NCBI GenBank assembly: GCA_029204225.1
Contig: CM055093.1
Coordinates: forward strand, 22,797,912 to 22,861,911
Origin: Diphasiastrum complanatum
Lineage: Eukaryota > Streptophyta > Lycopodiopsida > Lycopodiales > Lycopodiaceae
Length of the DNA stretch: 64,000 bases
Direction of reading: 5' to 3'
Within the stretch, counting starts at the first letter, position 1, and every line of letters begins with the position of its first letter. Shown piece after piece: positions 23,450 through 36,011 of the stretch. A program made the position numbers and the translations under genes. The notes beneath the pieces are model-generated. The model saw only the letters and a list, made by a program, of their open reading frames with translations. It ran no database searches and was not told where the DNA came from.

Positions 23450-25390
23450 TGATAATCGAAGTTTGTGCAACCTGCAGATCAAAGGTTTTCCTTGAGACTG
23501 GAACTTCAACTGAGAGAAGAACCACGGAAACACCCAGAAGCAAATGGAGGATACAGACCTCCCAGAAGTTAGGATCTGCCAAGAAACTAGAGATGAAACC
23601 ATCAATGGCAGATACAAGTGATAACAAAAAGAGACACGAGGAAAGCACTCGAGCATGCAAGCTGTGAAGCTGCTGGGAGCTCTCCAATTTTGAGAATGTC
23701 AACCACTTGCATCAATAAGACATTCTGATTACATTGCGGCAAATAGCAAACAACAGTTTTTGTGATAAAGACCGGCAACAATAAACACTTGGTTTTATGC
23801 AAGAGAACGAGGATCTACACTTTTCCAAGTGACAATAAAAAATGCCAATGCAAAGTAGAACAACATCATTCAATATGAGTTGCAGTGGGTCATGCAACAC
23901 AACAGGGGTGAGATGATATTGGCTGATTTTGACGAATCCCCAAGATGCTCGGCTAGAGCTACCCAAGAGCACCTCTCACCTTAGACCGAGGAGGTCTCTG
24001 AGAAGAAGAGACAAACGAAGACTGAGAGTCGAGTATGAGAGCCGAGGAATACTAGTCAGAACTGTCAAGTAGAAACTGTGTAAACCTCATGGTGAATCCC
24101 GGAAGATGGAATGACCATGTAGGAACTAGTATTTCTAGGCAAAGTAATAAATGCAAGTAGACCCTTCTTAAAGAAAGTAGAGTGAGCCAGCTTTTGATGG
24201 TGACCTCTAGTGGAGAGCATTATTCCACTTGTAATTTGTGTAATGTGGAAATTCCACTAGGATGCCACCGAAGGAGCTCTCTTGCTTATTTAAGAGACTC
24301 CCTCTTTGTGAAGAAGAGCTTTTTGTGTATTGTATCAACTCCATGCTGAAATGAGAAGAGCCTCCATGAGTTAGGTGCATCCATTGAGCTCCTTGATCAT
24401 GCTTGTTTCTTGAGTGATGCATTCATGATCTTGCCCTTGTAAAAAATCCAGCAAGTTCACACGTGTGGGGATCCACAAGAAATGTGTGAATGATCTTGAC
24501 CATGCTTTGTGATGGCACACAGAACACCTGTAGTGCAATCCTGCAATCTGCCAATGAATCTGAGGCTAGAGCACAATCTAGAATGCTACAGATCAAAGCA
24601 ATACTAATTTCTCACAAATAGAGAGAATACATAACCAAAATAATGTATGAAGAAGACTCTCTACCCGAGTTTTCTATGTATGATTTTATCTCTCTACCCG
24701 AGAGCAGCTTCTTTTTTCCATACTGAACACTTAGAATTATTTCTGACATTCATTTCTCATAGTGAAGAGTTAGATTTTTTCATCAGATGTATGCCATTGT
24801 GCTCTTGTCTTAGATTTTTCAAGCATACTGTTCTTTGATCAATCTTGTGCAATCACAACACCTCAGTAAGATCCTATAGGGTGTGTGGTGAAGTTCACAC
24901 TTGCTAAAAACTTCACAGCCCTTCCCTCCTTTGTGTGTGGTTGTGGATCGTAGAGTGGATTAGATTTCTTGCTTTTCTAGAGTGGATTAGTTTTCCTTTC
25001 TGTTTTGGTGGATTAGTGTAGGTTGCAAGCATCCAAGAGATTTGTAGCCAATAATGTGGTATAGATTTTGCAAATTCATTTACGTTTTAATTTCTTGACT
25101 TTTTTGGAAACTTCAAGAATCACGAAGATGGAGCTTCTTGGTTCTTGAATGCTTGTAGAAATTAGTTTTCTTGTTTTTTATGAGAAATGTGACATGCTAG
25201 TCTGAATTTTCTGGTCTTGCAAGTAGATTATCTTCCTTAAATTTGGTTATAGCCCTTAGGATCTTGAAAATTGAGCAACTGTGCTGCATTGCAAATCTGA
25301 ATTTACTCACCATGGCTTGTCTCGTAACAGAGTTAATTGTTCCATTGGCAAGTGCTCATTCATAAACAACAAAGTGTTTGAAGCCTTGAA
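23450..25390. other. Unassigned region with a possible LTR promoter
   Basis: No coding region is supported. A TATTTAAG box at about 24287 followed by a stem-like GAAGAAGAGC region resembles the U3/R part of an LTR, but no primer site or partner repeat was found. CACACGTGTG lies at 24458-24467. Confidence 0.3.
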
Positions 25391-25399
25391 GTCATCCTG

Positions 25400-26148
25400 T
25401 GACAGGCAGGGTGAATACATTACAATGAACAACTGCAAAACTAGCCATCGTGATCCTATGTGCAGAACAAAATTGTAGGAAAGGCTGGTTTACGTTCTTC
25501 TTAGGCTCAAAGGTTAGGCTGCTTGCCAGAGCATCTGGGACTGGGAAGAATCTTGCAACAGTGATCACAGGAAGAATATTGTTGGTTGTCATTGCCTTTG
25601 TTCGAAGTCTTTGTCTTGTCGAATCTGGGCTTGTTCTTGTTCTTCTTCTTTTCTTTTGTGAAGAGAGCTTTCTCCTGATCACTGTTTCCTTCTCCCTCAT
25701 CCCTTATCAATCTCTTATCAACCACAAGACTGATTGCTTTGTCGAATTTCATATTTGGTAGACTCAGTATGAGCATTCTCAACGGTTGATAGGACGCAGG
25801 TAGAGATTTCATAAAATACATCAGCTATTGTGGTGCTGAGACCTGGTGTTCCTGATACCAAGAATTTGACATTTCAGAACCATCCAACGATGGTAGTTTT
25901 AGAATCACAATATCCTTAGTATCGGGAGCCATGGGGACTACGCCTTGTTCAATGAGAAAAGGTTGATGCAACATAAGAGCAAGAAATAAAGATGTCGAAG
26001 GATAGAATACATTTAGTGGATGATGGGTGACCAAATGTTGATTGCAGTTGGTTTGCATTTTGGATAGGAGGGCATTTTGGGAGGTGGTCGATGTTTTTAA
26101 TGATGGCAAGATGCTGATTGTGGATTGTTTTCTCATGCGACTAAATTG
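25400..26148 (-). pseudogene. Ty1/copia gag fragments
   Basis: The minus strand reads VPMAPDTKDIVILKLPSLDG (about 25930-25870), then in another frame MYFMKSLPASYQPLRMLILS (25821 on), KAISLVVDKRLIRDEGEG and a Lys-rich tail. The order fits the copia gag N-terminus (K.P.LDG.N...W) and central gag (L..LP..Y......). It is broken by frameshifts, and no polymerase follows. Confidence 0.65.
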
Positions 26149-26156
26149 ATATATAT

Positions 26157-26226
<70 letters not shown>
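26149..26226. repeat. (AT)n microsatellite
   Basis: About 78 bases of AT with one GAT interruption near 26157. Ile-Tyr reading frames across it are artefacts. Confidence 0.97.
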
Positions 26227-26229
<3 letters not shown>

Positions 26230-26639
26230 TGCACTTAGTTCCTCTTGATAAAGCAAGACTGAAATCTTTTAAAGCCTTTATTCATAATCCAACAAGGTAA
26301 AGTATAGCTGAAAAGTAAAATACAGTACTGTAAAGCACCATAAAGCATAACCGCTTTTAAGACGTCCAGCTGGTACCTATCACCATCCCACAAAACAAAA
26401 CCGCTCAAGTTAGTTTAGTGAGGAAGACAGTTGTCATGGCATTCATGTCCAAAAGAAGTTATACTACTTAACAGCTTTGAATAGCATTATAAAACATAGT
26501 CCAGTCTTCCCAAACAAACGATATTTTAGCGATAGGCCAAGCGTTATATCATCGTATCAGGGCAAGTGCCATACTAATCAACTTACGGGCAATTGGTCCC
26601 TATCAGTTCATTTTAAGCATAGAAGAGTATGAAAAGTTT

Positions 26640-27310
26640 AAATCGTTTAAAGTTTAACTTAGCCAAAAGACCTGGTGTGGACACGTGTGCAGGTATCAGA
26701 GCAAATCTATGCTATATTGATCCTAGTGACCTTGTGAGGTATGTCACACACTATTGTCCATACTCCTGAGCATATCCATGCTTTCCAGTCGTATCTCACC
26801 AAGAGTCTAGAGTAACACAAAGACGGATTAGAGTTAAGTGCTTCCATGGTTGTTACATCTGAGTAACATAACAACCATGGTATAGGGACACTGTGTAGGA
26901 AAGATATAATTAAAAAAAATAAGAGACTGCCAATGTTTCTACTAGGTATTAGGGCAGATCCGTGCCATTCTAATCCTTACGTAGAAACCATGCATCTTAC
27001 TCATATCCATGTTGTCTAAGATCACATTGTTGGAGTCCTTACTGTGCATTTTTATGACAGGATTTCATTTTATGGTGTGTTAATTTGATTCAAATACAGG
27101 TTTAATGTGGTCTAGTATTGTTTCTTTTTCTAAAAAGAGGAAGTAAAAGCACAACTGTGTAGAAGAGTGCTATATCTTAAGGATGTGCAGAACTGAACAT
27201 ACCGTGCTTGTTGAAGCCATAAAGCGTTTACTTATTGTAGAAAGGAATACATGAATAGTTGCAGACGTGGCTTCTTGAGAGGATGCCATTGTTTCCTTTG
27301 CTTCGTGATG
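26640..27310 (-). repeat. Dispersed repeat, inverted partner of 9513-10000
   Basis: The reverse complement of this segment matches 9.5-10.0 kb in ordered blocks (see that entry). Here the short peptide SQEATSATIHVFLSTISKRF is open and ends at 27170. The two loci flank different sequence. Confidence 0.75.
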
Positions 27311-27423
27311 ACTAAGGGATTCAAGTATAACACATCTATGAAACAAAGCATAATCTCTAGAGTTCATTACAAAGTGGCAGCTTAGTATAAAAAAAAATAC
27401 ACAGATTTCATTATGAGATGGGA

Positions 27424-27467
27424 GCTTAGGAGCAGAAATTACACACAAGTATTTTCTGCTCCTAAGC
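27424..27467. repeat. Perfect 15-bp inverted repeat
   Basis: GCTTAGGAGCAGAAA (27424-27438) and its exact complement (27453-27467) are separated by a 14-base loop. It could be a transcript hairpin or a small foldback element. Confidence 0.9.
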
Positions 27468-27867
27468 ATAGAACATCAAGAAATTTCAACTCTTACTTTT
27501 CAGTTGCTGATTTTACAAAATTAGCTAATGATTTTTATAAGAAGTGCATACAGATGGAGATACAGTTACCAGAAGAGAAGGTTGCCTGAGCAACAATGCC
27601 CAAGCAAAGGAGCAATACAAATTCCAATAGTAATCTCCACCTTGTTGATTTGTTGCCTGCGCATAAGATATAGCTTGCTCATTATTTGTAACCTTACAAA
27701 TACTCTGAAAGATAGTTAAATAGTGGAAGATTATCTGCTTTACAATAAGGGTCATATAAATTACTACTTGTGTGAATAGATTTGGAATTCAGATAAATTC
27801 TAAGGTTAAAATGTTTCAATTTTTTAAACTATGGAAGATCTTTGTTGCATAAATGGATTTCGATGGA

Positions 27868-30362
27868 ATAGTAGTTTCTATCACTCAGAGTGAAAATATT
27901 TGAAGGAGAAGTTTTGTGTGTAATAGGGTGAATCCTTTAGTGGAAGCACTTATTACTGATTTTTTTAGGATTTAGATATTTTCATATATCATCTTTCCAG
28001 TTAGCTTTTATGGAAATTTAAAATTTCTTTAAAAAGAGGGGTGAAGTGGCGGGATAAAATTCTATTTGGGAATCTGTTGGTTGCATAGCTTTCGGAAGAG
28101 AACCCGCTAGGGTATAGAAATGAGATTGGATTTGAAAGAGATTTCGGATAGATCCAGAGTAAGATGCCTAATTGGAACTTTTCGAATAAGAGAAATTCTC
28201 TAGGGATTGTATGGACAATATGGATTTAGAACATGTTTGATATTTGAATCATTATCTATTAGTAGTACAATAAAAGGTCAAAAGTTTACTAATTCCATTT
28301 TGATTGGAATAGAAGTAAGTTTGATCAGAATTTAAGTCTGAAAGTTCTATATTGGATCAACCTAATCTTAGTTTAAGTACTAGGATCAGAAAGGGGTTAA
28401 TCAGGTGGGAGAAATTATGTAAATAGAGGTAAGTGGGATTGGAAAACTGCTGAGAGGGAATTTTATTCATCTCAAAGATTTTCTGGATATGTTATTTACT
28501 CATGAGGAATAGAAAATATTTTGTAGCTGAGTTACAAGATCTCATTGAGATATGTGAGTAACATATGTGGGTTCTGGAGGAATCTACCAGGTAAGAATGT
28601 GTTTATGTACTGGGTCATAGTGAAATTATTCTCATAATCTTGTATGAATCTACTGTGTAATCCTAGTTACTAAGGTTATCTGGTGCACTTAACCTAGTCA
28701 GTGAACATGAACATATGATCAAGTATTGTTTTGACAGATACTTGCAGAGTTAACAAATCTTTGTATAGAAGATTTATGGATTAACTTATAAATGATTTGG
28801 GTAAGGATCTAAATGTGGTGTTATACTAGTATAATTGAATTCTTCACCTAGACATTTGAGATTTATGAATCATTGGCAATTGACTTGAGTAGTTGATTAC
28901 TCCAAGATGAAATTAAATTGGTAAAATGATCAGTGTGATGTAGATTCACCGGGAACTGATGGTTTTTGAATTATATTGCTTGTAAGATGCATGATTAGTG
29001 AATCATTTGGGTTCATCAGTTGAAATTATGTGCATTGGATATACAATATTCTTGGAATAGAGAATTCCTTAGTTAAGGAAGAGACTCAGTTCATTAGTGA
29101 TTGTATCCCAGAGAGCTCAAATGGATAATGAATCCTAATGAATCCAAGAATAACAACTGAATTGATATTCAACAGGACTTTGGGTATCTAGATGTGATTC
29201 TAGATTGTAATCTAAAATTTTTGTAGTTGAAGATGATTGTCATTTTGGTATGCGTTCAGTCTTTAATTACCAGTTGTTTATAGAACTTGAATCTTGCACT
29301 TCAATTAAAGAATCATGTTTTGGAAGTATTCCTAAATCCAGTATTTTCTTAATGGAAAGATTTTTGGAATGACTCTTACTTTTCCTGAGTTATGTTAGAC
29401 ATATACTCAAGTATCCTGTAAATTTTTAAGTATGATTTGGATTTCAAAAAATTATGATTGGCGGATCATATGAATCTAAATATTTATGGTTGACGAATCA
29501 TAAATAGATACTTAATTATTGTCAGAGGATAATAAAGAATTGTAATGATTCTTAAGTGTGTTGATTAATTCTTGATCTACTATTTGAGTAAGAATTCAAA
29601 TCAGTGTTTTGAATCTCTCTACTCCAGTATTTTCTTTGAGAGCCTATGGATCTCACAGATATTCTCACAAAGATAAGTATTTTATTTGTGGAGAATTGAA
29701 ATTATCTAGTGGATGTTATTTTGCTACAGTTTATGGTCTGCAGATGCTTGAGTATAGTTATTCATATGATTGGATCTCCAGTTATCATAGGAGACACACA
29801 AGTCTATTAAGATGAATGAATGCTATTTTCTTGTATTTGGTGCTAGGAATAGGAGTATTTAACTCAAAAGAGTATCTGGGATACTCAGAGTTGAGTTTTA
29901 ATCATTCTATATCTTAATGATTCTCTTAGAGATTCTAATTGAATGAATTATCATATCCTAGAATTTGGATTCTAAGGATATTTGTACTTGAAAGCTTATG
30001 AATTATTTGTCGGAGTTGTGGATAATTTTAGATTGTAATTATGATTATTTTATTATTTCTTTAACTTTAATCTCTTAAGTTAAGTTACCTCACCCAGTGT
30101 TTCATGTAAATGCTTTACATGAAGGTGATGTTACTAACTTATGGTGAATATAATCCAGTTGGGAAATTTATCGCTTAGTGTACTTTTTCAAACCTGAGTT
30201 GTACTCCAGAGCAGAGATTAACGATTTGAAATAGGTTTATCTCTGAAAACTTGTTTGATATGAAAGTCAGACTAAGGATAATGATTTCCTCGGTTAATAT
30301 TGAAAGTTAAAGGAACTATAATTCTTTTCTGTTTAGAGAGCTTCTAAGGATAGAAACAGTTT
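27868..30362 (+). repeat. 3' noncoding part of a gypsy element
   Basis: Its first kilobase matches 6200-7203 as a diverged direct repeat. It continues without coding frames to a polypurine tract and LTR. No polymerase fragment was seen, so this represents only the 3' end of an element. Confidence 0.65.
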
Positions 30363-30375
30363 AAGGAGGGAAGAA
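30363..30375 (+). other. Polypurine tract
   Basis: AAGGAGGGAAGAA immediately precedes the LTR starting TGTTGTGTCC at 30376. This is the expected position of the plus-strand priming site. Confidence 0.75.
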
Positions 30376-30746
30376 TGTTGTGTCCATGACCAGTAAGTAG
30401 GATTCAGTATACTCCTAGTCTTGGATACACGGTACTCCAATAAATCAAGTTGTTAGTTATGCCACGTCATACTGGATGTGACCCGAAAGTAACTAATATC
30501 CTTGTGAGGCCCAGAACACACTAAATGGAGTTAGATAAGGTATGAGATAGTGTATGCATGTGTAGAGTTATCAATAGCAATTCTATGAATAGGTGGTCCG
30601 TGCTTAGGACTCTATTCTAGGTGAATCTATGTATAGAAAACTTAGGGCTATGCATGGCTATGTGCCCAGGTTGCTTTTGGCTCTATATATTGAAGCCAAA
30701 CTCGCCCTACTCCTCGTTGTGATCATTGATTCATTGCCAGGGTTTC
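30376..30746 (+). repeat. Truncated 3' LTR (U3-R-like, no U5)
   Basis: Begins TGTTGTGTCCATG and aligns in order with the LTR at 30747: GTTAG..ATGC.ACGTCAT, GAGG.CCAGA, AACTCGCCC and TTGTGAT. A TATATATT box lies near 30685. The match ends at GGTTTC, directly against the next LTR, before any U5 sequence. Confidence 0.7.
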
Positions 30747-31233
30747 TGTTATGTCCATGTCCTGTACAAGGGAATCGGAATTATTCTTGATGTGGATAGC
30801 CGGTCACTCTAATTGTATGTGGTTATTAGCTATGCTACGTCATTCCGGACGTGGTCGTATTAAATAATTAATAATCATATGAGGGCCCAGACCTATAATT
30901 GGACAAGGAGCACATGCATGGTGAAGATTGCTTTAATGCAAGGATAGGAGATCAGTAGCTCAATATAGGTTGCATGGGGATCCTAAAGAGAATATTCTCT
31001 CTCTCTAGAGGAGAATAAATCTAGCGAAAACTCGCCCATCCTCCTATTGTGAATTGTGATTCTTGAGCCAGTTTTTTCTCTCCTCTCTTGTGTTCTTCAC
31101 TGTGGCTTGGGGTTGGATTGGTTAGGGTATTGACTAGCCTCTCCATATTGGTTGGGTGGTTGATGCTCCACAAGTGTCATTTTTGTTTGCATGTGATTGG
31201 AATCCTGTAGATCTTCACTTGGTGGTTCTTACA
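30747..31233 (+). repeat. 5' LTR of the downstream gypsy element
   Basis: Starts TGTTATGTCCATG and ends ...GTTCTTACA at 31233, giving 487 bases with TG..CA ends. A primer site follows after one base. It is a relative of the truncated LTR immediately upstream. Confidence 0.8.
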
Positions 31234-31234
31234 G

Positions 31235-31246
31235 TGGTATCAGAGC
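31235..31246 (+). other. Primer binding site, initiator-Met tRNA type
   Basis: TGGTATCAGAGC, complementary to the 3' end of plant initiator methionine tRNA, lies one base after the LTR end. Confidence 0.92.
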
Positions 31247-31782
31247 TTGAATCACATCTACCAGGAGGTGGAGCTTGAGGATCTTGGATTTTGTAGTTCT
31301 TTTGGTGTAGCTCTTTGCTTCTTCTTCCAGGTGTTGGAATTCAATTTCAAGTAGGTGGAATCTCAGATCCTTGGTGTACTTTCAGCCTAATGATCATAAT
31401 TGTGGATTTGTTCCATGAATTTTCATGGAAATCATAGGATTTTTTATGAATTTAGTGAATTTTTCACCTAGAATTGATGGTTTTTGCAAGGTATTGATTA
31501 TAGGATCTGGTGTAGTACGTTTTCCAGATTGTACTTGCTGTTTTACAGTCATTAATTACAAAATTTAATGACTGCATGTTGGTTGAGAAGTCAAAGGTTG
31601 ATTAGATGGTGATTTTGGACCAAAAATTGGGGTTTTTGGACCATAAATGGGCTATGAAAACCATGTTTGACTTGAAGCAGAACTTTTAGTGCTTGCATGC
31701 AATGGATTTACAGGGATTTGGATTTGAAGGCACGAATTTGTGGATTCCCCCCATGAATTTGGGTCAAAATTGGACAAAAATC

Positions 31783-31826
<44 letters not shown>

Positions 31827-33068
31827 ATTTTTGGACTAATTTTGGGGTAGATCTCAAAATTCTCAGCCAAGAATTGGTATGGACATTTTCAAAGATGTAT
31901 TGAAGCTGTCCCTAAGCTGTCATGAATTTTGGTACGGATTAGACACCATTAGGGGGCTCAAAACATTAAAAAATAGTGTATTTTTGATGATTTTTTAGCA
32001 TGAATACCTCTTAATGGGGGTTTGAACCTGTTGGTTCTTGTTACAAGCTGAAAGATATTTTGATTGCCTCTGATTTGAGCCATCATGCATCCAATTTGGA
32101 TAGATGTGCATTAGACACCAACATATTGAAATTTTGCTTGTTGAAGGAGGCCAAAAATGCATTTTTTGCATGATCTGAGCTTATGATTGCTTGCTGGACC
32201 TGTTAGAAGCTTCTATGCCTCTCTAATGAACCTTAATAGTGTGCTTATAACCTCTGATCCAAGGCTTTTTGGGCTGGGATGTGTTTTTTGATGATACCTC
32301 TCCACAAAAGTGCGCCCTCCTATCTGTTTTTCAGGCATTTAGTGCTCGCACATTTGAAGCTAGAGGTGCAGGGTGACATGGAAAGTGACTTGTAGACCCA
32401 CTCTCCCTCCGTACTGTGCTTTACAGCGACCAATTTGGTGTCATGTAGAGAAAGTTATGGTCGTCTGAAGTTTGGCAATTTTTGAGCTAAAATTTGCAAA
32501 ATTTTGGAATTGTTCTGATGCATGCATGCTTGTAAATTACTATAGTGCTTTCCTGATGATGGAAATGTATGAATAGACCTGTATGCATGCTAAAATACAT
32601 GTTGCATGCGTAACAAGTGAATTTGATCAGTAGAATTCTTGCATGTGACTATTTTTAGCAATTCGAGATCAAAAAGCAGATTTCCTAGCAACTAGGCTAT
32701 TTACGAAAATTTTTTACTTTTCTGAAAAAGTCAGTGCATGTCGAGTTAGTTCCATGCAGGATCTTTCGAAATGATATCAATTTGTGAGTGCCTGTGTTTT
32801 TGAATCGATTTGATTAATCGATTTTCACAGTTGGTCCATTTCGAACAGATTTCAAAAATTCTAATTTTTCGTAAAAGTTAGTGGTTAGTCATGGAAAGTT
32901 GTTGTTGCTTAATATGTTTTGATATTGATTTTGCTAAAGTTTGCTCAAAAGAGTGAAAGACCTTGCTGAATGATATCAGCCAGTTATGAAGATTTTGAAC
33001 GTTTCACTTATTAGTTGATGATTGGATCTCGACTAATTTAAGCAAATTTTGCATGTCAGGAAATCAAT
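31247..33068 (+). other. Gypsy leader, noncoding
   Basis: About 1.8 kb between primer site and gag without a supported frame. It holds a 37-base T run at 31787-31823. Such long leaders are known in some plant gypsy families. Confidence 0.6.
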
Positions 33069-33974
33069 ATGGCAGACGATAATGCAAATGCAGCTCTCGA
33101 TGGTCAGGTGCCAATGCCTACCTATATGCAAATTTGCCAGTCATTAAGCCAACCGCTTAATGAGATAAACAACAGGAACACTTTACGTGATCAGTAAATG
33201 GAAGTACCATTAAATCAAGTGAGAGCTTTGTCTGCTCCGAATTTGGGCTTTCAGCCTGAACCATTTTTGGGAGAGAAGAAAGAGAAGAAACCTGAAATTG
33301 TGGATGACTGGTTAACCAAGTGGACCAGTTATTTTTGTTTACACGGAATTTTTGAGGAGAAAAAGATAGAGAGTGTTATTCTGTTCTTCCGTGGTAAAGC
33401 TTCGTCGTGGTGGCGTGACTTACAACCTAAACCTACCACCTGGGACAAGTTTAAGGAAGTATTCAGAAAGTCGTTTGTGGTTGTGGATGACTCAGATTTT
33501 TACCAAGGATTTGTGGATTGCAAAATGGGTACTCAGAGTTTGGACTCGTACCTACAAGATTTTATGGATTTATGGAATAAAGTCCTCTCGTTCGATGCAA
33601 AACTGGCACTGTGGCAGTTTATCCTAGGTCTGCCTGCAGATTATCAGAATGAGTGTAAGCGTAACGTGCTTCAAACCTTTGATGATGTAGTTCATGTCGC
33701 GAAAGCGTACGACTCCACGGTTGTGGTATCTAGGAAGCAGTTACAGGTTAATCCATCTAGATCATCCGGACCCAGCCAAAAAAAAGAGAAGAAAAGAGTT
33801 CGTGAAAATAAGAATAAAAAATATTTCGACGAACTGGATCAAGCTACATCTGAATTTAGACAAAAGAAAAAGTTGTCCCAGAAAAAAACTAGAAGGACCA
33901 ATGTTTGTTTCCATTGCGGTCAGCTTGGACACGTTATGAAATTCTGTCCGGAACGAAAGGCACAGCTCAAGTGA
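33069..33974 (+). pseudogene. Ty3/gypsy gag with an early stop
   Basis: The frame starts ATGGCAGACGAT at 33069, is cut by TAA at 33195-33197 after 42 codons, and reopens in the same frame at ATG 33198. The second part holds the retrotransposon gag region (VDDWLTKWTSYFCLHGIFEE, SSWWRDL, LDSYLQDFMDLWNKV, FILGLPADYQNEC), a Lys/Arg-rich stretch and one zinc knuckle CFHCGQLGHVMKFC (C-x2-C-x4-H-x4-C). The single stop could be a degenerative mutation or a readthrough codon. Translation could also restart at 33198, which would lose only the N-terminal tip. Confidence 0.85.
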
Positions 33975-34620
33975 TTGAGATGCCAGATAAAGAGAATCTT
34001 AAACTGAAAATTAATAAAATTAATTGTGAGTGTGGTTGTTCTTTCAGCACTACTTCATTCTTGCCAAATGATTTATTTCGTTTGAAAGGCACTGTGAATG
34101 GACATGAAGTTAGTATTTTAGTGGACGGTGGATCTACTCATAATTTCATTAATTCTGGTCTTGTGCAGAGACTCGGACTCAAAACTGAAGCCAGTAACCA
34201 TAGATATTGAGTATATCTAGCTTCAGGAGCGGAGTTGGAGACATGGGATGTGAAGGTTTAAGACTCCCTATTTGGATCCAGGACTATAGAGAGTTAATTG
34301 ATTTTCATGTTTTAGATTTAGCACGTACGGATATTACTCTAGGATACGAGTGGTTATTTAATAAGAATCCTGAAATAGATTTTGAGAAACATGTTTTCTC
34401 TTTTCAGGAGGGTAAAGAAATAGTTACATTGTTTGGAGACAATTTTGTACATCCATCTGGGATGAGTTCATTTGCTAATGTAATGGAAATTTTTGATTCA
34501 CAGTATGATGATTATTCTTTATTTTCTAAGCCAATTTTGGATTTATCTGAAATTCATCTAAGTAGTTGTGAATTGTCAAAAATTCTTAACTCAGTAGACT
34601 TTAGATCAGGAGCAAATTGA
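33975..34620 (+). pseudogene. Gypsy aspartic protease region
   Basis: In the frame one base back from gag, starting inside the gag end, the sequence reads FRLKGTVNGHEVSILVDGGS followed by THNFINSGLVQRLGL. This is a plant gypsy protease with active-site form VDGGSTHNFI. After a stop near 34208 another frame continues with DFHVLDLARTDITLGYEWL, the usual post-protease segment. The gag/protease frame change may be a normal -1 arrangement; the second change is damage. Confidence 0.85.
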
Positions 34621-36011
34621 GAAGAATAAATTACTGTCTGAATTTAAAGATGTATTTCTAGAAGAATTACCTCATGGAATACCACCGTCCAAATCAGTAG
34701 ACCATAAGATTGAGTTGATTCCAAGTAGTCACCCTATTTCTAGACAACCTTACAGGTTTTTTCAGAAAGAAGAAGTAGAGATTACTAAGAAAATTGAAAA
34801 TTACCTGAAGATGAGTCATATTCAGCCAAGTAAGTCACCTTGGGGCGCTCCTGTTCTTCTAAAAGCGAAGAAAGATGGACGCTTCAGGATGTGTGTGGAC
34901 TACAAAGGGTTGAATAAATTGACTATTAAAAATAAATATCCTTTACCTCGTATGGATGATCTGGTAGATCAATTAGGTGGAGCTAAATACTTCACAAAGA
35001 TAGATCTTAGAACCGGATATCATCAAATTAGGATTCATCCGGATGACGTAGAAGATTGGTTTTTGGACGAGATTTGGTCACTATGAATTTCTTGTGCTTC
35101 CTTTTGGGTTGATGAATGCACCAGCTACGTTCCAACAGATGATGAACGATCTTTTTCGTCCATATCTAGGGAAGTTTGTGGTTGTATTCTTGGATGATAT
35201 TCTCATCTACAGTAGAACACTTAAGGAGCATTTGAGTAATCTTAAGATTGTCTTAGATATTCTCAGACAAGAGAAACTCTACGCTAAGGAATCTAAATGT
35301 GAGCTCTTTAAGCATGAGTTGTTGTACCTCGGTCATAAGATCACCCGTAGTGGGTTGGAGATTGACGAGAGTAAGGTTAAGACAACGCTTGATTGGCCGA
35401 TACCGAAGACGGTTAGAGAAGTTAAATCTTTTCTCGGATTTACAGTTTTCTTTCGTAAGTCAATTGTGGATTATGCTAAAGTAGCAGCACCCTTAAATAA
35501 TTTGACTAAAGGCAGAGTTAATAAAAAGAAAAAGAGAGGTCAATCTAGTGAGCCTATTGAGTGGAATGATGAATTGAACCAATGCTTTGAGAAACTCAAG
35601 CAAAAGGTTGCTTCAGCTCCTGTTTTACAGATCGTAAATCCTGATTTACCTTACATCGTGCGAACTGATGCAAGTGATTCGACGATAGGGGCAGTTCTTC
35701 TACAAGAAGATAGGCTGATAGCGTTTGAAAGCAAGAAACTCAGGGGGCCTCAGTTGCATTATACAACTTAGGAGAAAGAGTTATTTGCTCTGATACATGC
35801 ACTTAAAACCGGGAGGCATTACCTTTATGGTAGTCAATTTATAGTGTATACAAATCACCAACCTCTGAAGTACTTTTGTAATCAAAACGATCTAAGGGGT
35901 CATAAAGCTCGCTGGACTGAGCTTATGCAAGAAATTGATCATGAGATCCGATATGTCAAGGGCAGCTCTAACCAGGTTGCGGATGCACTTAGTCGGATTG
36001 GTAAACATTGA
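34621..36011 (+). pseudogene. Gypsy reverse transcriptase and RNase H, no integrase
   Basis: RT motifs in order: [86 protein letters not shown] and FVVVFLDDILIYS (catalytic F.DD). The tether region SKCELF....YLGH and FLGF follows. RNase H has VRTDASDSTIGAVLLQ, EKELFALIHALKTGRHYLYG, YTNHQPLKYF, WTELMQEIDHEIRYV and NQVADALSR. There is a frameshift near 35085 and a stop at 35769-35771. The protein ends ALSRIGKH with a stop at 36009-36011, where an integrase linker should start, and no integrase or 3' LTR follows in the window. Confidence 0.9.

Noticed and set aside
33880-33975. Slippery A-run (GAAAAAAAC) as a programmed -1 frameshift site between gag and protease
   Set aside because: The gag codons read AAA AAA ACT, so the heptamer is not in the required register, and other frame damage is present.
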